A stretch of DNA of 64,000 nucleotides from Candidatus Dietzia intestinipullorum (lineage in GTDB: Bacteria > Actinomycetota > Actinomycetes > Mycobacteriales > Mycobacteriaceae), in contig DWWP01000013.1 of the NCBI GenBank assembly GCA_019119635.1, forward strand, positions 1-64,000, in the 5' to 3' direction. The translations under genes and the position numbers were made by a program. Shown here piece after piece: positions 54,622-64,000 of this stretch; positions within the stretch are counted from its first letter, which is position 1; each line of letters opens with the position of its first letter. The notes under the pieces are model-generated. The model had not been told where the DNA came from. It was given only the letters and a program-made list of their open reading frames with translations, and ran no database searches.

Positions 54622-57062
54622 CCGGCATCGACCCGGGTCAGCGCGAGGACCTGGTCACCCTGACGATCGACGGCCGCGAGGTCTCCGTCCCCGAGGGCAC
54701 GCTCGTCATCCGCGCGGCCGAGCAGACCGGCGTGGAGATCCCCCGCTTCTGCGATCACCCCCTGCTCGAGCCCGTGGGCGCGTGCCGCCAGTGCATCGTC
54801 GAGGTCGAGGGCGCCCCCAAGCCCGTCACCTCGTGCACCACCCCCGTCGCGCCCGGCATGGTGGTGCGCACCCAGGAGTCCTCCCCGGTGGCCGACAAGG
54901 CCCAGCAAGGGGTGATGGAACTCCTCCTCATCAACCACCCGCTCGACTGCCCGGTCTGCGACAAGGGCGGCGAGTGCCCGCTGCAGAACCAGGCCCTGGC
55001 GAGCGGTCACGCGCGGTCGCGGTTCACCGAGGTCAAGCGCACCTACCCCAAGCCGATCGCCCTGTCCTCGCAGGTACTGCTCGACCGTGAGCGCTGCGTC
55101 CTGTGCGCGCGGTGCACGCGGTTCACCGAGCAGATCGCCGGCGACGAGTTCATCGACCTCATGGAGCGCGGCGCACTGCAGCAGGTGGGCGTCTACGGCA
55201 ACGAGCCGCTGGAGTCGTACTTCTCCGGCAACACTGTCCAGATCTGCCCCGTGGGCGCGCTCACCGGGACCGCGTACCGGTTCCGGGCCCGCCCGTTCGG
55301 GCTCGTCTCGAGCCCGTCGGTGTGCGAGCACTGCTCCAGCGGCTGCGCGCAGCGCACCGACCACCGGCGGGGAAAGGTGCTGCGGCGGCTGGCCGGGGAC
55401 GACCCCGAGGTCAACGAGGAGTGGAACTGCGACAAGGGCCGCTGGGCGTTCACCTACGCCACCGAGCGCGACCGGCTGACCACGCCGATGATCCGGGGCG
55501 AGGGCGGCGGACTCGTGCCGGCCCCGTGGCCCACCGCGCTCGCCGCGGCGGCCGGGGGGCTGGCCGCCGCCCGCGGCCGCGCCGGGGTCCTGGCCGGGGG
55601 GCGGCTGACCCGGGAGGACGCCTACGCGTACGCCAGGTTCGCGCGCACCGTCCTGGGCACCAACGACGTGGACTTCCGGGCCCGCCCGCACTCCCGGGAG
55701 GAGGCCGAGTTCCTGGCCGCCCGCGTCGCCGGCCGCGACGGGGTGACCTACGCGGACCTCGAGACGGCGCCGGTGGTGCTGCTCGTGGGGTTCGATCCCG
55801 AGGAGGAGTCCCCGATCGTCTTCCTCCGGCTGCGCCGGGCCGCCCGCGACCTCGGCGTCCGGGTGGTCTCGGTGACCCCGTTCGCCTCGCCCGCCGTGGT
55901 CAAGACCGGCGGCGAGTGGCTCCCCACGGTCCCCGGCGACGAGCCGCGGGTCCTCGACGCGCTGGCCGCCGGGGACGCGCCGGGCGCCGGCGGCGCCGCG
56001 GGCGAGATCGCGACGCTGCTGCGCTCCCCCGGCGCGGTGGTGCTCGTGGGCGAGCGCCTCGGCGGGATCCCGGGCGGCCTGCCCTCCGCGGCGGCGCTCT
56101 CCGACGCGACCGGCGCGCGGCTGGCGTGGGTCCCCCGCCGTGCGGGCGAGCGGGGTGCCGTCGAGGCGGGCTGCCTGCCCGGCCTGCTCCCCGGCGGCCG
56201 ACCGGTCACCGACGCCGACGCCCGCCGCGCGCTGGCCGACCTGTGGCGCTCGGAGGAGCCGCCCGCCGCCCCCGGCCGCGACACCGAGGAGATCCTCTGC
56301 GCGGCCGCCACGGGCGAGATCGGCGCGCTGCTGGTGGCCGGGGTCGAGGCCGCCGACCTGCCCGACCCGGAGGCCGCGCTCGCCGCGGTCGACTCCGCCG
56401 GGTTCGTGGTGAGCCTCGAGCTGCGCCGCAGTGAGATCACCGACCGCGCCGACGTCGTCCTGCCCATCGCCCCCGTCGCCGAGAAGGCCGGCACGTTCCT
56501 CACCTGGGAGGGCCGCGAGCGCCCCTTCGACGCCGCGCTCACCGGCACCGACGCCATGCCCGACCTGCGAGTACTCAACGCGCTCGCCGAGGAGACCGGT
56601 GCGTGGTTCGGCCTGCCGGACGTGGAATCCGCGCGCCGCGAGTTCGCGCTGGTCACCGAGCGCGCGGGCGCGGCCACGACCCCGCCCCGGGCGACGACGA
56701 CGAGCCCGGCCCGCTCCGGCCACGCCGCCGACCCGTCGGCCGGCGAGGCGGTCCTGGGCACCTGGCGGATGTTGCTGGACAGCGGGCGGATGCAGGACGG
56801 CGAACCGCACCTGGCCGGGACCGCCCGCGCCCCCGTGGCGCGGCTCTCGTCCGCCACCGCGCAGGAGATCGGCGTGGCCGAGGGCGAGCCGGTGACCGTC
56901 TCGACCGACCGGGGCGCGATCACGCTCCCCTGCGCCGTGACCGACATGCCCGACCGGGTGGTGTGGCTGCCGCAGAACTCGCCCGGCTCCGCGGTGGGCG
57001 CCACCCTCGCGACGGGGGCCGGGGCGATCGTCCGGCTCGCACGAGGAGCGCAGACGTCATGA
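54618..57062 (+). CDS. nuoG: NADH-quinone oxidoreductase subunit G
   Basis: The protein has 814 residues and carries several iron-sulfur clusters. N-terminal [2Fe-2S] ligands lie in [17 protein letters not shown]; the segments [17 protein letters not shown] and [17 protein letters not shown] follow, with the His of HPLD. A second set, [12 protein letters not shown], and the molybdopterin-like domain (residues 240-814) follow. The Ala/Gly-rich stretches near residues 300 and 700 are weakly conserved. The stop overlaps nuoH. Confidence 0.96.
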   Translation: MTGIDPGQREDLVTLTIDGREVSVPEGTLVIRAAEQTGVEIPRFCDHPLLEPVGACRQCIVEVEGAPKPVTSCTTPVAPGMVVRTQESSPVADKAQQGVMELLLINHPLDCPVCDKGGECPLQNQALASGHARSRFTEVKRTYPKPIALSSQVLLDRERCVLCARCTRFTEQIAGDEFIDLMERGALQQVGVYGNEPLESYFSGNTVQICPVGALTGTAYRFRARPFGLVSSPSVCEHCSSGCAQRTDHRRGKVLRRLAGDDPEVNEEWNCDKGRWAFTYATERDRLTTPMIRGEGGGLVPAPWPTALAAAAGGLAAARGRAGVLAGGRLTREDAYAYARFARTVLGTNDVDFRARPHSREEAEFLAARVAGRDGVTYADLETAPVVLLVGFDPEEESPIVFLRLRRAARDLGVRVVSVTPFASPAVVKTGGEWLPTVPGDEPRVLDALAAGDAPGAGGAAGEIATLLRSPGAVVLVGERLGGIPGGLPSAAALSDATGARLAWVPRRAGERGAVEAGCLPGLLPGGRPVTDADARRALADLWRSEEPPAAPGRDTEEILCAAATGEIGALLVAGVEAADLPDPEAALAAVDSAGFVVSLELRRSEITDRADVVLPIAPVAEKAGTFLTWEGRERPFDAALTGTDAMPDLRVLNALAEETGAWFGLPDVESARREFALVTERAGAATTPPRATTTSPARSGHAADPSAGEAVLGTWRMLLDSGRMQDGEPHLAGTARAPVARLSSATAQEIGVAEGEPVTVSTDRGAITLPCAVTDMPDRVVWLPQNSPGSAVGATLATGAGAIVRLARGAQTS

Positions 57063-58351
57063 GCACACCCGCCGCCGACCTCGTCGTCGTCACCCTGGCA
57101 GCCCCCGACCATGCCGGACTCGCCGCCTTCGGCACCGACCCGTGGTGGTTGGTCGTGGGCAAGGCCGTCGCCGTGTTCGCGTTCCTCGTGCTGACCGTCC
57201 TGGCCGCCATCTACCTCGAACGCAAGATTCTCGCCTGGATGCAGATGCGGATCGGCCCCAACCGCGTGGGGCCGATGGGCATGCTGCAGAGCCTGGCCGA
57301 CGGGGTGAAGATCGCGCTCAAGGAGGGGTTCATCCCCTCCGGCGTGGACAAGCCCGTCTTCATGCTCGCGCCCGTGATCGCGGTGATCCCCGCGTTCATG
57401 GCGTTCGCGGTGATCCCGTTCGGCCCCGAGGTCTCGGTGCTCGGGCACCACACGCCGCTACAGCTGACGGACCTGCACGTGGGCGTGCTGTACATCCTCG
57501 CCGTGACCTCGGTGGGCGTGTACGGGATCGTCCTGGCCGGCTGGTCCTCGGCGTCGACGTACCCGCTGCTCGGCGGGCTGCGCTCCACAGCGCAGGTGAT
57601 CAGCTACGAGATCGCCATGGCCCTGTCGTTCGTGGGGGTGTTCCTGTTCGCCGGCACCATGTCCACCTCCGGGATCGTGGCCGCGCAGAGCTCCACCTGG
57701 TTCGTGTTCCTGCTGTTGCCGTCGTTCGTCATCTACGTCATCTCCATGGTCGGCGAGACCAACCGCGCGCCCTTCGACCTGCCCGAGGCCGAGGGCGAAC
57801 TCGTGGGCGGGTTCCACACCGAGTACACCTCGCTGCGCTTCGCCATGTTCATGCTCGCCGAGTACGTCAACATGACCACCGTGTCCGCGCTCGCGGCCAC
57901 CCTGTTCCTCGGCGGCTGGCAGGCGCCCCTGCCGTTCTCGCTGATCGGTGGCGCGGACTCCGGCTGGTGGGCGCTGCTGTGGTTCGTGATCAAGGTGTGG
58001 GGCTTCCTGTTCCTGTTCATCTGGCTCCGCGCCACGCTGCCGCGGCTGCGCTACGACCAGTTCATGGCGTTCGGCTGGAAGGTCCTCATCCCCGTCTCGC
58101 TGGCCTGGGTGGTCACGATCGCCGGGGCCCGCGCCCTGGACAACGCCGGGCACGGCGTCCTCGCCCCGGTGCTGGTGCTGGTCGGCGTCCTCCTGGGCGC
58201 GGCGACGGTCGCCGGCTACCTGGTCCGCGCGCGCCGCGGCCGGGACGCCACCGCCGCGTCCGAATTGCCCGCGTTCGACGCGCTGGCCGGGGGCTTCCCC
58301 GTCCCGCCACTGCCCCACCAACGGACCACCGAGGAGGCCGGCCGTGCCTAG
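57059..58351 (+). CDS. nuoH: NADH-quinone oxidoreductase subunit H
   Basis: This 430-residue membrane subunit has about eight helices and the quinone entry motif [23 protein letters not shown] near residue 50, [27 protein letters not shown], and [20 protein letters not shown]. The C-terminus is an extra 40-residue soluble tail. It overlaps nuoI by eight bases. Confidence 0.97.
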   Translation: MSTPAADLVVVTLAAPDHAGLAAFGTDPWWLVVGKAVAVFAFLVLTVLAAIYLERKILAWMQMRIGPNRVGPMGMLQSLADGVKIALKEGFIPSGVDKPVFMLAPVIAVIPAFMAFAVIPFGPEVSVLGHHTPLQLTDLHVGVLYILAVTSVGVYGIVLAGWSSASTYPLLGGLRSTAQVISYEIAMALSFVGVFLFAGTMSTSGIVAAQSSTWFVFLLLPSFVIYVISMVGETNRAPFDLPEAEGELVGGFHTEYTSLRFAMFMLAEYVNMTTVSALAATLFLGGWQAPLPFSLIGGADSGWWALLWFVIKVWGFLFLFIWLRATLPRLRYDQFMAFGWKVLIPVSLAWVVTIAGARALDNAGHGVLAPVLVLVGVLLGAATVAGYLVRARRGRDATAASELPAFDALAGGFPVPPLPHQRTTEEAGRA

Positions 58352-58886
58352 GGTTCCCAAGTTCCTCGAACCGATCGCCGGGTTCGGCGTGACCTTCCTG
58401 ACCATGTTCCGGAAGGCCAACACCGAGCAGTACCCGGAGGAGAAGGTGCCCACCGCGCCCCGCTTCCACGGCCGGCACCAGCTCAACCGTTACGCGGACG
58501 GGCTCGAGAAATGCATCGGCTGCGAACTGTGCGCGTGGGCGTGCCCGGCGGACGCGATCTACGTGGAGGGCGCCGACAACACCGAGGAGGAGCGCTACTC
58601 GCCAGGCGAACGCTACGGGGCCGTCTACCAGATCAACTACCTGCGCTGCATCGGCTGCGGACTGTGCGTGGAGGCCTGCCCGACGCGGGCGCTGACCATG
58701 ACGAACGACTACGAGATGGTCGACGACACCCGGGCGGGGCTCATCTACGAGAAGCACGATCTCCTCGCGCCGATGCTCGCCGGGATGGCCCCCGCCCCGC
58801 ACGACCTCTACCCCGGGGCCACGGAGGCCGACTACTACCGCGGCGACATCCTCGGCTCCGCGCCCGAGCAGCACGAGGCCCGATGA
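58344..58886 (+). CDS. nuoI: NADH-quinone oxidoreductase subunit I
   Basis: The 180-residue ferredoxin-like subunit carries two [4Fe-4S] clusters, with ligands in [16 protein letters not shown] and [16 protein letters not shown]. It starts at a GTG inside the end of nuoH and overlaps nuoJ by four bases. It links the peripheral arm to cluster N2. Confidence 0.97.
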   Translation: MPRVPKFLEPIAGFGVTFLTMFRKANTEQYPEEKVPTAPRFHGRHQLNRYADGLEKCIGCELCAWACPADAIYVEGADNTEEERYSPGERYGAVYQINYLRCIGCGLCVEACPTRALTMTNDYEMVDDTRAGLIYEKHDLLAPMLAGMAPAPHDLYPGATEADYYRGDILGSAPEQHEAR

Positions 58887-59677
58887 GTACCGGCGAGTCG
58901 GTCCTGTTCTGGGTCCTGGCCTGCGTGGTGGTGGCGGGCGCGCTCGGGGTGGTCGCCTCGACCAAGGCCGTGTACTCGGCCCTGAGCCTGGCCATGACCA
59001 TGGTCGCGCTCGCGGTCCTGTACATCTCGCAGGGCGCGGTGTTCCTGGGCGTGGGCCAGATCGTGGTCTACACCGGCGCCGTGATGATGCTGTTCCTGTT
59101 CGTGGTGATGCTCATCGGCGTCGAGTCCTCGCAGTCGCTGGTCGAGAGCATCCGCGGGCACCGGGTGGCCGCGATCGTCGCCGGGCTGGGATTCGGCGTC
59201 CTCCTGGCCACCGGGCTGGCCCGCGCCGACCTGCCGCCGTTCGCCGGGTTCGACCCCGGCTCCTCCGACGTGGCGGGGTTGGCCGCGCTGCTGTTCGAGC
59301 GCTACGTGTGGGCGTTCGAGCTCACCGGGGTGCTGCTCATCATCGCCACCCTCGGCGCGATGGTGCTGGCCCACCGCGAGCGGGCCCCCGGGCACCGCAC
59401 GCAGCGGGAGATGTCCGAGCAGCGTTTCCTCGACTGGCAGAGCGGCGGCGACGTGCGCGTGACGCCGCTGCCCAACCCCGGTGTGTACGCGCGGCGCAAC
59501 GCCGCGTCGGAGGCCGCCCGCCTCCCCGACGGCAGCGAGTCCGCCGAGTCGGTGAGCACCGTGCTGCGCCGCCGCGGGGCCGCGGACGGTGGCCCGCCGG
59601 GGACCGGCGTCCCGCCGCGGAGCGATGACCGGCTCGGGTCCGGGGGCCGGCCGGAGACCGGGGAGGAGCGCCCGTGA
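58883..59677 (+). CDS. nuoJ: NADH-quinone oxidoreductase subunit J
   Basis: The protein has 264 residues. Five helices (first at residues 5-25) include [21 protein letters not shown], the family core. About 85 C-terminal residues form a hydrophilic, Arg/Gly-rich cytoplasmic tail not present in E. coli NuoJ but usual in actinobacteria. It overlaps nuoK by GTGA. Confidence 0.95.
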   Translation: MSTGESVLFWVLACVVVAGALGVVASTKAVYSALSLAMTMVALAVLYISQGAVFLGVGQIVVYTGAVMMLFLFVVMLIGVESSQSLVESIRGHRVAAIVAGLGFGVLLATGLARADLPPFAGFDPGSSDVAGLAALLFERYVWAFELTGVLLIIATLGAMVLAHRERAPGHRTQREMSEQRFLDWQSGGDVRVTPLPNPGVYARRNAASEAARLPDGSESAESVSTVLRRRGAADGGPPGTGVPPRSDDRLGSGGRPETGEERP

Positions 59678-59973
59678 GCCCCGAGTACCCCCTCTATCTC
59701 TCGGCCGTGCTGTTCACCATCGGCGCGGCCGGCTTCCTGCTGCGCCGCAACGCGATCGTCGTGTTCATGTGCATCGAGCTCATGCTCAACGCCACCAACC
59801 TCGCCCTGGTCACCTTCGCCCGCATGCACGGAGACGTGGGCGGACACGCACTCGCGTTCTTCATCATGGTGGTCGCCGCGGCCGAGGTCGTGATCGGCCT
59901 GGCGATCATCATGGCCATCTACCGTTCCCGCCGGTCGGCCTCCGTCGACGACGCCGGTCTGTTGAAGCACTGA
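59674..59973 (+). CDS. nuoK: NADH-quinone oxidoreductase subunit K
   Basis: This 99-residue three-helix subunit of the proton channel contains the channel Glu in [17 protein letters not shown] and a second Glu in [11 protein letters not shown]. The GTG start overlaps the nuoJ stop. MrpC-like antiporter fold. Confidence 0.96.
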   Translation: MSPEYPLYLSAVLFTIGAAGFLLRRNAIVVFMCIELMLNATNLALVTFARMHGDVGGHALAFFIMVVAAAEVVIGLAIIMAIYRSRRSASVDDAGLLKH

Positions 59974-59983
59974 GGGCTCGACC

Positions 59984-61885
59984 ATGACACCCGATCCCGC
60001 CTCGACCCTCTGGCTGATCCCCGGCCTGCCGCTGTTCGGCGCCGCCGTCCTGCTGATCGCCGGCCGCCGCGCCGACCGGTGGGGTCACCTGCTGGGCTGC
60101 GCCACCGCGCTGGCCGCGTTCGTCCTGTCCACCTGGCACCTGGTGGCCATGGTCAGTCGCCAGGGCGCCGGCCGCCCCGTCGACCAGACCCTGTTCACCT
60201 GGGTCTCGGTGGGCGAGCTCCACGTGGACTTCGGCCTCCGACTGGACCAGCTGTCCATGGTGTTCGTCCTGCTCATCACCGGGGTCGGCACGCTCATCCA
60301 CTGGTACTCCACCGGCTACATGGCGCACGATCCCGCGCGCCGGAAGTTCTTCGCCTACCTCAACCTCTTCCTCGCCGCGATGCTCCTGCTGGTGTCGGCC
60401 GACAGCTTCCTGGGCCTCTACCTGGGATGGGAGGGCGTGGGCCTGGCCTCGTACCTGCTCATCGGGTTCTGGCAGCACAAGCCGTCGGCGGCCACCGCTG
60501 CCAAGAAGGCGTTCCTGGTCAACCGCGTGGGCGACATCGGGCTGGCCATCGCCCTGATGGTGATGGTCACCCGGTTCGGCACCCTGTCCTACGACGGCGT
60601 CTTCGCGGCCGTCCCCGGCGCGGGCCCGGGGATCGCCACCGCGCTGGGGCTGCTGCTCCTGCTGGGCGCCTGCGCCAAGTCCGCCCAGGTCCCGCTCCAG
60701 TCGTGGCTCGGCGACGCCATGGAGGGCCCCACCCCAGTGTCGGCCCTCATCCACGCCGCGACCATGGTCACCGCCGGCGTCTACCTCATCACCCGGTCCA
60801 ACCTGATCTTCGACGCCGCCCCCGCCGCGCGGGCCGCCGTGATCGCCGTCGGCGCGGTCACCCTCCTGTTCGGCGCGATCATCGGCTGCGCGAAGGACGA
60901 CATCAAGAAGGCTCTGGCCGCCTCCACCATGAGCCAGGTCGGCTACATGGTCCTCGCCGCCGGCTTCGGCCCCGCCGGCTACACGCTGGCGATCATGCAC
61001 CTGCTCACGCACGGCTCCTTCAAGGCCGGCCTGTTCCTCGGCGCGGGCTCGGTGATGCACGGGATGGACGACGAGGTGGACATGCGGCGCTACGGCGGGC
61101 TGCGCACCGTCATGCCGGTCACCTTTGTCACCGTCGGCTTCGGCTACCTGGCGATCATCGGCGTCCCGCCGTTCTCCGGCTTCTACTCCAAGGAGGGCAT
61201 CATCTCCGCGGCCTTCGACGTGGGCGGCGGCGGCCCGATCGGGTACCTGCTCGGCGCCGTGGCCCTCACCGGCGCCGGGCTGACCGCGTTCTACATGACC
61301 CGCGTGATGATCCTGACCTTCTTCGGCCGCCCCCGCTGGCGCCCCGGCGCCGATCCGCACGAGTCGCCGCTGTCCATGACCGCGCCCATGGTGATCGTGG
61401 CCGTGGGGTCGGTGCTGTCGGGCGCCCTCCTCGCGGTCGGCGGCTCCCTCGAGACCTGGCTGTCCCCCGTCCTGGTCGAGTACCACGCCGAGCACGTCCT
61501 GCCCGTCTGGCTGGTCACCGTCGCCTCGCTCGCGGTGGTGGCGGCCGGGGTCGCCGTGGCGGTGCGTGTCCACGCCCGCGGGCAGGTCGCGGAGACCGCG
61601 CCGGACGACGTCTCCGGCCTCACCCGCGCCGCCCGCGACGACCTCTACGGCGACCGCGTCAACGAGGCCCTGTTCATGCGGCCCGGTCAGGCCGCGGTGG
61701 CCGGCACCGCCGTGGTCGACCGCGCGGTGGTCTCCGGCGCGGCGCTGGGGGTGGCGTCCGCCGTCGGGGCGGTCGCCGCGCGGATGCGTCTGCTGCAGTC
61801 CGGCCTGACCCGCTCGTACGCCCTGTACATGCTCCTCGGCGCCGCCCTGATCGTCGCCGCGATGCTGACGGGAGGCGTGCTGTGA
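59984..61885 (+). CDS. nuoL: NADH-quinone oxidoreductase subunit L
   Basis: This 633-residue antiporter-like subunit is at the far end of the membrane arm. Visible are the [16 protein letters not shown] segment with its Glu, [32 protein letters not shown] with the central Lys, and the KEGII region, followed by the long lateral helix that braces the antiporters. It drives proton pumping with NuoM and NuoN. The ATG at 59984 is ten bases after nuoK. Confidence 0.97.
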   Translation: MTPDPASTLWLIPGLPLFGAAVLLIAGRRADRWGHLLGCATALAAFVLSTWHLVAMVSRQGAGRPVDQTLFTWVSVGELHVDFGLRLDQLSMVFVLLITGVGTLIHWYSTGYMAHDPARRKFFAYLNLFLAAMLLLVSADSFLGLYLGWEGVGLASYLLIGFWQHKPSAATAAKKAFLVNRVGDIGLAIALMVMVTRFGTLSYDGVFAAVPGAGPGIATALGLLLLLGACAKSAQVPLQSWLGDAMEGPTPVSALIHAATMVTAGVYLITRSNLIFDAAPAARAAVIAVGAVTLLFGAIIGCAKDDIKKALAASTMSQVGYMVLAAGFGPAGYTLAIMHLLTHGSFKAGLFLGAGSVMHGMDDEVDMRRYGGLRTVMPVTFVTVGFGYLAIIGVPPFSGFYSKEGIISAAFDVGGGGPIGYLLGAVALTGAGLTAFYMTRVMILTFFGRPRWRPGADPHESPLSMTAPMVIVAVGSVLSGALLAVGGSLETWLSPVLVEYHAEHVLPVWLVTVASLAVVAAGVAVAVRVHARGQVAETAPDDVSGLTRAARDDLYGDRVNEALFMRPGQAAVAGTAVVDRAVVSGAALGVASAVGAVAARMRLLQSGLTRSYALYMLLGAALIVAAMLTGGVL

Positions 61886-63399
61886 CGTCGCTGCCCCTGC
61901 TCTCCGCGCTCTGGCTCACGCCGCTCGTCGGCGCCGTCGTCGTCGTTCTCCCGGGTGCGGCCCGGCGCGCGGCCCGGCCGGTCGCCCTGGCCACCTCGGT
62001 GCTGGTCCTGGGGCTGGCGGTCGCCCTCGCGTTGGGGTTCGATCCCGGCGGCGACCCCCACCAGTTCGTCGAGTCGCACCCGTGGATCCCCGCGTTCGGC
62101 GCCACCTACACCCTCGGGCTGGACGGCCTCGCGCTGGTGCTGGTGCTGCTCACCGCGGCCCTCATGCCGCTGCTCCTGCTGGCCGGGTGGCGCGACGCCG
62201 AGGGCCGCGAACACACCTACGCGGCCCTGATGCTCGCCACGCAGTCGCTGGTGCTGGTCACGTTCACCAGTCTCGACGTGCTGCTGTTCTACGTGGCGTT
62301 CGAGGCCATGCTCGTCCCGCTGTACTTCCTCATCGGCGGGTTCGGCGGCGCCGGACGGGCCACGGCGGCGGTGCGGTTCCTCCTCTACAACCTGCTCGGC
62401 GGGCTCGTCATGCTGGTCGCCGTGATCGGCCTGGGGATGTACACCGCCCGGGCCGGGATCGGGCCCGACGACGGCGCGACGTTCGACCACCGGCTCATCA
62501 CCGCGGCGCTCGCCGACGGCCGGCTCGACATCCCGCCCGGTGTCGCGCTGCTGCTGTTCGGCGGCTTCACCCTGGCCTTTGCCATCAAGGCGCCACTGTG
62601 GCCGTTCCACACCTGGCTGCCCGGCGCGGCCGTCGCCGCCACCCCCGCGTCCGCCGTCCTCATGATGGCCGTCGTGGACAAGGTCGGCACGTTCGCCATG
62701 CTGCGCCACAGCCTGCCCCTGTTCCCCGGGGCCGCGCAGACCGCCGCCCCGTGGATCATCGCGCTCGCGGTGGTGAGCATCATCTACGGCGGCGTCATGG
62801 CGATAGCCCAGACCGACATGCTGCGGCTCGTCGCCTACGCGTCGATCTCGCACTTCGGGTTCATCATCATGGGCGTGTTCGCGCTCACCGAGCAGGCCCA
62901 GGCCGGCTCCGCGTTCTACATGGTCAGCCACGGTCTCGCGACCGCCGCCCTGTTCCTCGTCGCCGGATTCCTGGCCCGGCGGCGCGGGTCGCGGGAGATC
63001 GCCGACTTCGGCGGGGTGCAGCAGGTCGCGCCCGTCCTCGCCGGGACGTTCCTAGTCGCGGGCCTGGCCACGCTCTCGCTGCCCGGACTGGCGCCGTTCA
63101 TCAGCGAGTTCCTCGTCTTTGTCGGCACCTTCGGCCCGTATCCGGTTGCCGCGGTGTTGGGCACGGCGACGCTCGTCCTGGCCGCTGTCTACGTCCTGTG
63201 GACCTACCAGCGCGTCATGGGCGGCCCCGTCGCCCCCGGCGTCGAGGGCACGGCCGACCTCGGGGTCCGCGAGCGCCTGGTGCTCTTCCCCCTCGTGGCG
63301 GCCCTGATCGTCCTGGGCTTCGCCCCGCAGCCCGCGCTGGACGTCATCGAGCCGGCGGCCGCACACACCGTCGCCGCCGTGGAAGGTGCAGCACCATGA
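61882..63399 (+). CDS. nuoM: NADH-quinone oxidoreductase subunit M
   Basis: This 505-residue antiporter-like subunit has about 14 helices, with [20 protein letters not shown] (the channel Glu), [22 protein letters not shown], and a Lys in the [13 protein letters not shown] helix. The GTG start overlaps nuoL by four bases, and the stop overlaps nuoN. Slightly short compared with E. coli NuoM at the N-terminus, but complete. Confidence 0.97.
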   Translation: MTSLPLLSALWLTPLVGAVVVVLPGAARRAARPVALATSVLVLGLAVALALGFDPGGDPHQFVESHPWIPAFGATYTLGLDGLALVLVLLTAALMPLLLLAGWRDAEGREHTYAALMLATQSLVLVTFTSLDVLLFYVAFEAMLVPLYFLIGGFGGAGRATAAVRFLLYNLLGGLVMLVAVIGLGMYTARAGIGPDDGATFDHRLITAALADGRLDIPPGVALLLFGGFTLAFAIKAPLWPFHTWLPGAAVAATPASAVLMMAVVDKVGTFAMLRHSLPLFPGAAQTAAPWIIALAVVSIIYGGVMAIAQTDMLRLVAYASISHFGFIIMGVFALTEQAQAGSAFYMVSHGLATAALFLVAGFLARRRGSREIADFGGVQQVAPVLAGTFLVAGLATLSLPGLAPFISEFLVFVGTFGPYPVAAVLGTATLVLAAVYVLWTYQRVMGGPVAPGVEGTADLGVRERLVLFPLVAALIVLGFAPQPALDVIEPAAAHTVAAVEGAAP

Positions 63400-64000
63400 C
63401 CCCGTCCCTCGCCTACGCGTCGCTGACGCCCCTCCTCGTCGTCTTCGGCGCGGCGATCGTCGGCGTCCTGGTCGAGGCGTTCCTGCCCGCCCGGTTCCGC
63501 TACCGCACGCAGATGGCGCTCTTCCTGGGCGGCCTGGCCGTGGCGTTGGTCGCCGTCGTCGCACTCGCCGGGACCCGGATGACCACCGCCGAGGGGTCGG
63601 TGGCCGTCGACGGGCCCGCGCTCTTCCTGCAGGGGGTCACCGCCCTCGTGGCGATCGGCGCGGGACTGCTGATCGGTGAGCGGGCCCCTGCGCGGGTCGG
63701 GGTCGGTGTCCGGGCCGGCGCGGGTGTGGCCGAGGGGGATGCCGCGGCCCGCCGGGTGCTCGCCGGGTTCGCGCCCCAGGCCGCCGTGGCGCCGGGCGGC
63801 GACGCCGAACGGGACGCCGAGCGCTCCGGCGTCATGCAGACCGAGGTCTTCCCGCTCACGCTGTTCGCCACCGGCGGTCTGATGCTGTTCCCCGCGGCGA
63901 GCGACCTCATCACCCTGTTCATCGCGCTCGAGGTGCTGTCGCTGCCGCTGTACGTCCTGTGCGGGACGGCCCGCCGACGGCGACTGCTCTCGCAGGAGGC
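63396..64000 (+). CDS. nuoN: NADH-quinone oxidoreductase subunit N (3' end outside window)
   Basis: The third antiporter-like subunit; only the first 201 residues are in the window. It begins [20 protein letters not shown], a hydrophobic helix, and ends within the helix FIALEVLSLPLYVLCG, which holds the conserved channel Glu. A soluble Gly/Ala/Arg-rich loop of about 50 residues (ERAPARVGVGVRAG to PGGDAERDAERSGV) precedes that helix, a feature of actinobacterial NuoN. The ATG overlaps the nuoM stop. Confidence 0.93.
   Translation, partial: MTPSLAYASLTPLLVVFGAAIVGVLVEAFLPARFRYRTQMALFLGGLAVALVAVVALAGTRMTTAEGSVAVDGPALFLQGVTALVAIGAGLLIGERAPARVGVGVRAGAGVAEGDAAARRVLAGFAPQAAVAPGGDAERDAERSGVMQTEVFPLTLFATGGLMLFPAASDLITLFIALEVLSLPLYVLCGTARRRRLLSQE

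Noticed and set aside
54345-56810. 821-codon open frame opposite nuoG
   Set aside because: Complementary shadow; nuoG itself has all cluster ligands.

Overview
The window is high-GC, densely coding actinobacterial DNA. MmpL-type transporters, a ksh/hsa steroid-ring pathway, the MurT/GatD peptidoglycan amidation pair, and the gene set aspT, ffs, tRNA-Ser, dnaX, ybaB, recR, gatD, murT, leuA, lysC, asd all point to a mycolic-acid-containing member of the Mycobacteriales (Corynebacteriales). A Dietzia- or Gordonia-like genome is my best guess; genus is inference, and no rRNA is present to settle it.

Layout. (1) 1-3.4 kb is a remodelled region: a cut-off meta-cleavage hydrolase gene, a shattered MFS transporter, a small Cys/His protein whose frame runs into that remnant, a lipoprotein with a duplicated domain, a 53-aa membrane protein and the last part of a lost haem-importer ATPase. 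(2) 3.4-10.3 kb is a catabolic cluster for the steroid nucleus or a similar compound: SDR, SnoaL-like protein, IclR regulator, kshA with a small Cys protein, hsaB, hsaA and hsaC. Sequences resembling cAMP-receptor (CRP/GlxR) operators lie in its promoter regions. (3) 10.3-12.8 kb, minus strand, encodes a His-containing repeat peptide, a JmjC oxygenase and a thioredoxin-like [2Fe-2S] protein, packed as one operon. (4) 12.9-22.6 kb holds a type II NADH dehydrogenase overlapping a 3-hydroxyacyl-CoA dehydrogenase gene, then two MmpL exporters, each with its own TetR gene and inverted-repeat operator. (5) 22.8-28.8 kb carries a MazEF-like pair, asd and lysC. These two genes, usually adjacent in relatives, are separated here by an oppositely oriented DUF559-type nuclease gene bracketed by two 66-bp inverted elements, then a DMT transporter. 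(6) 29.2-43.6 kb contains a secreted protease, a GNAT enzyme, leuA with a leader peptide and attenuator-like hairpin, exported cell-envelope enzymes, an aminotransferase, an exonuclease, murT-gatD, an amidohydrolase and recR. (7) 43.6-48.8 kb contains ybaB, dnaX, aspT, SRP RNA and tRNA-Ser(GGA). (8) 48.9-64 kb contains a receiver-like protein and the complex I operon nuoA to nuoN, with nuoN cut by the window end and a perfect TGTGA-N6-TCACA palindrome upstream.

How the parts connect. Steroid ring cleavage would feed reduced cofactor to the respiratory chain, for which the window encodes both NDH-2 and NDH-1. CRP/GlxR-like sites upstream of both the catabolic cluster and nuo suggest shared carbon-status control. 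lysC and asd (diaminopimelate/lysine), murT/gatD, the amidase and the beta-lactamase-like protein all act on peptidoglycan. Many genes appear to have leaderless transcripts, with a TANNNT box 6-7 bases before the start codon.
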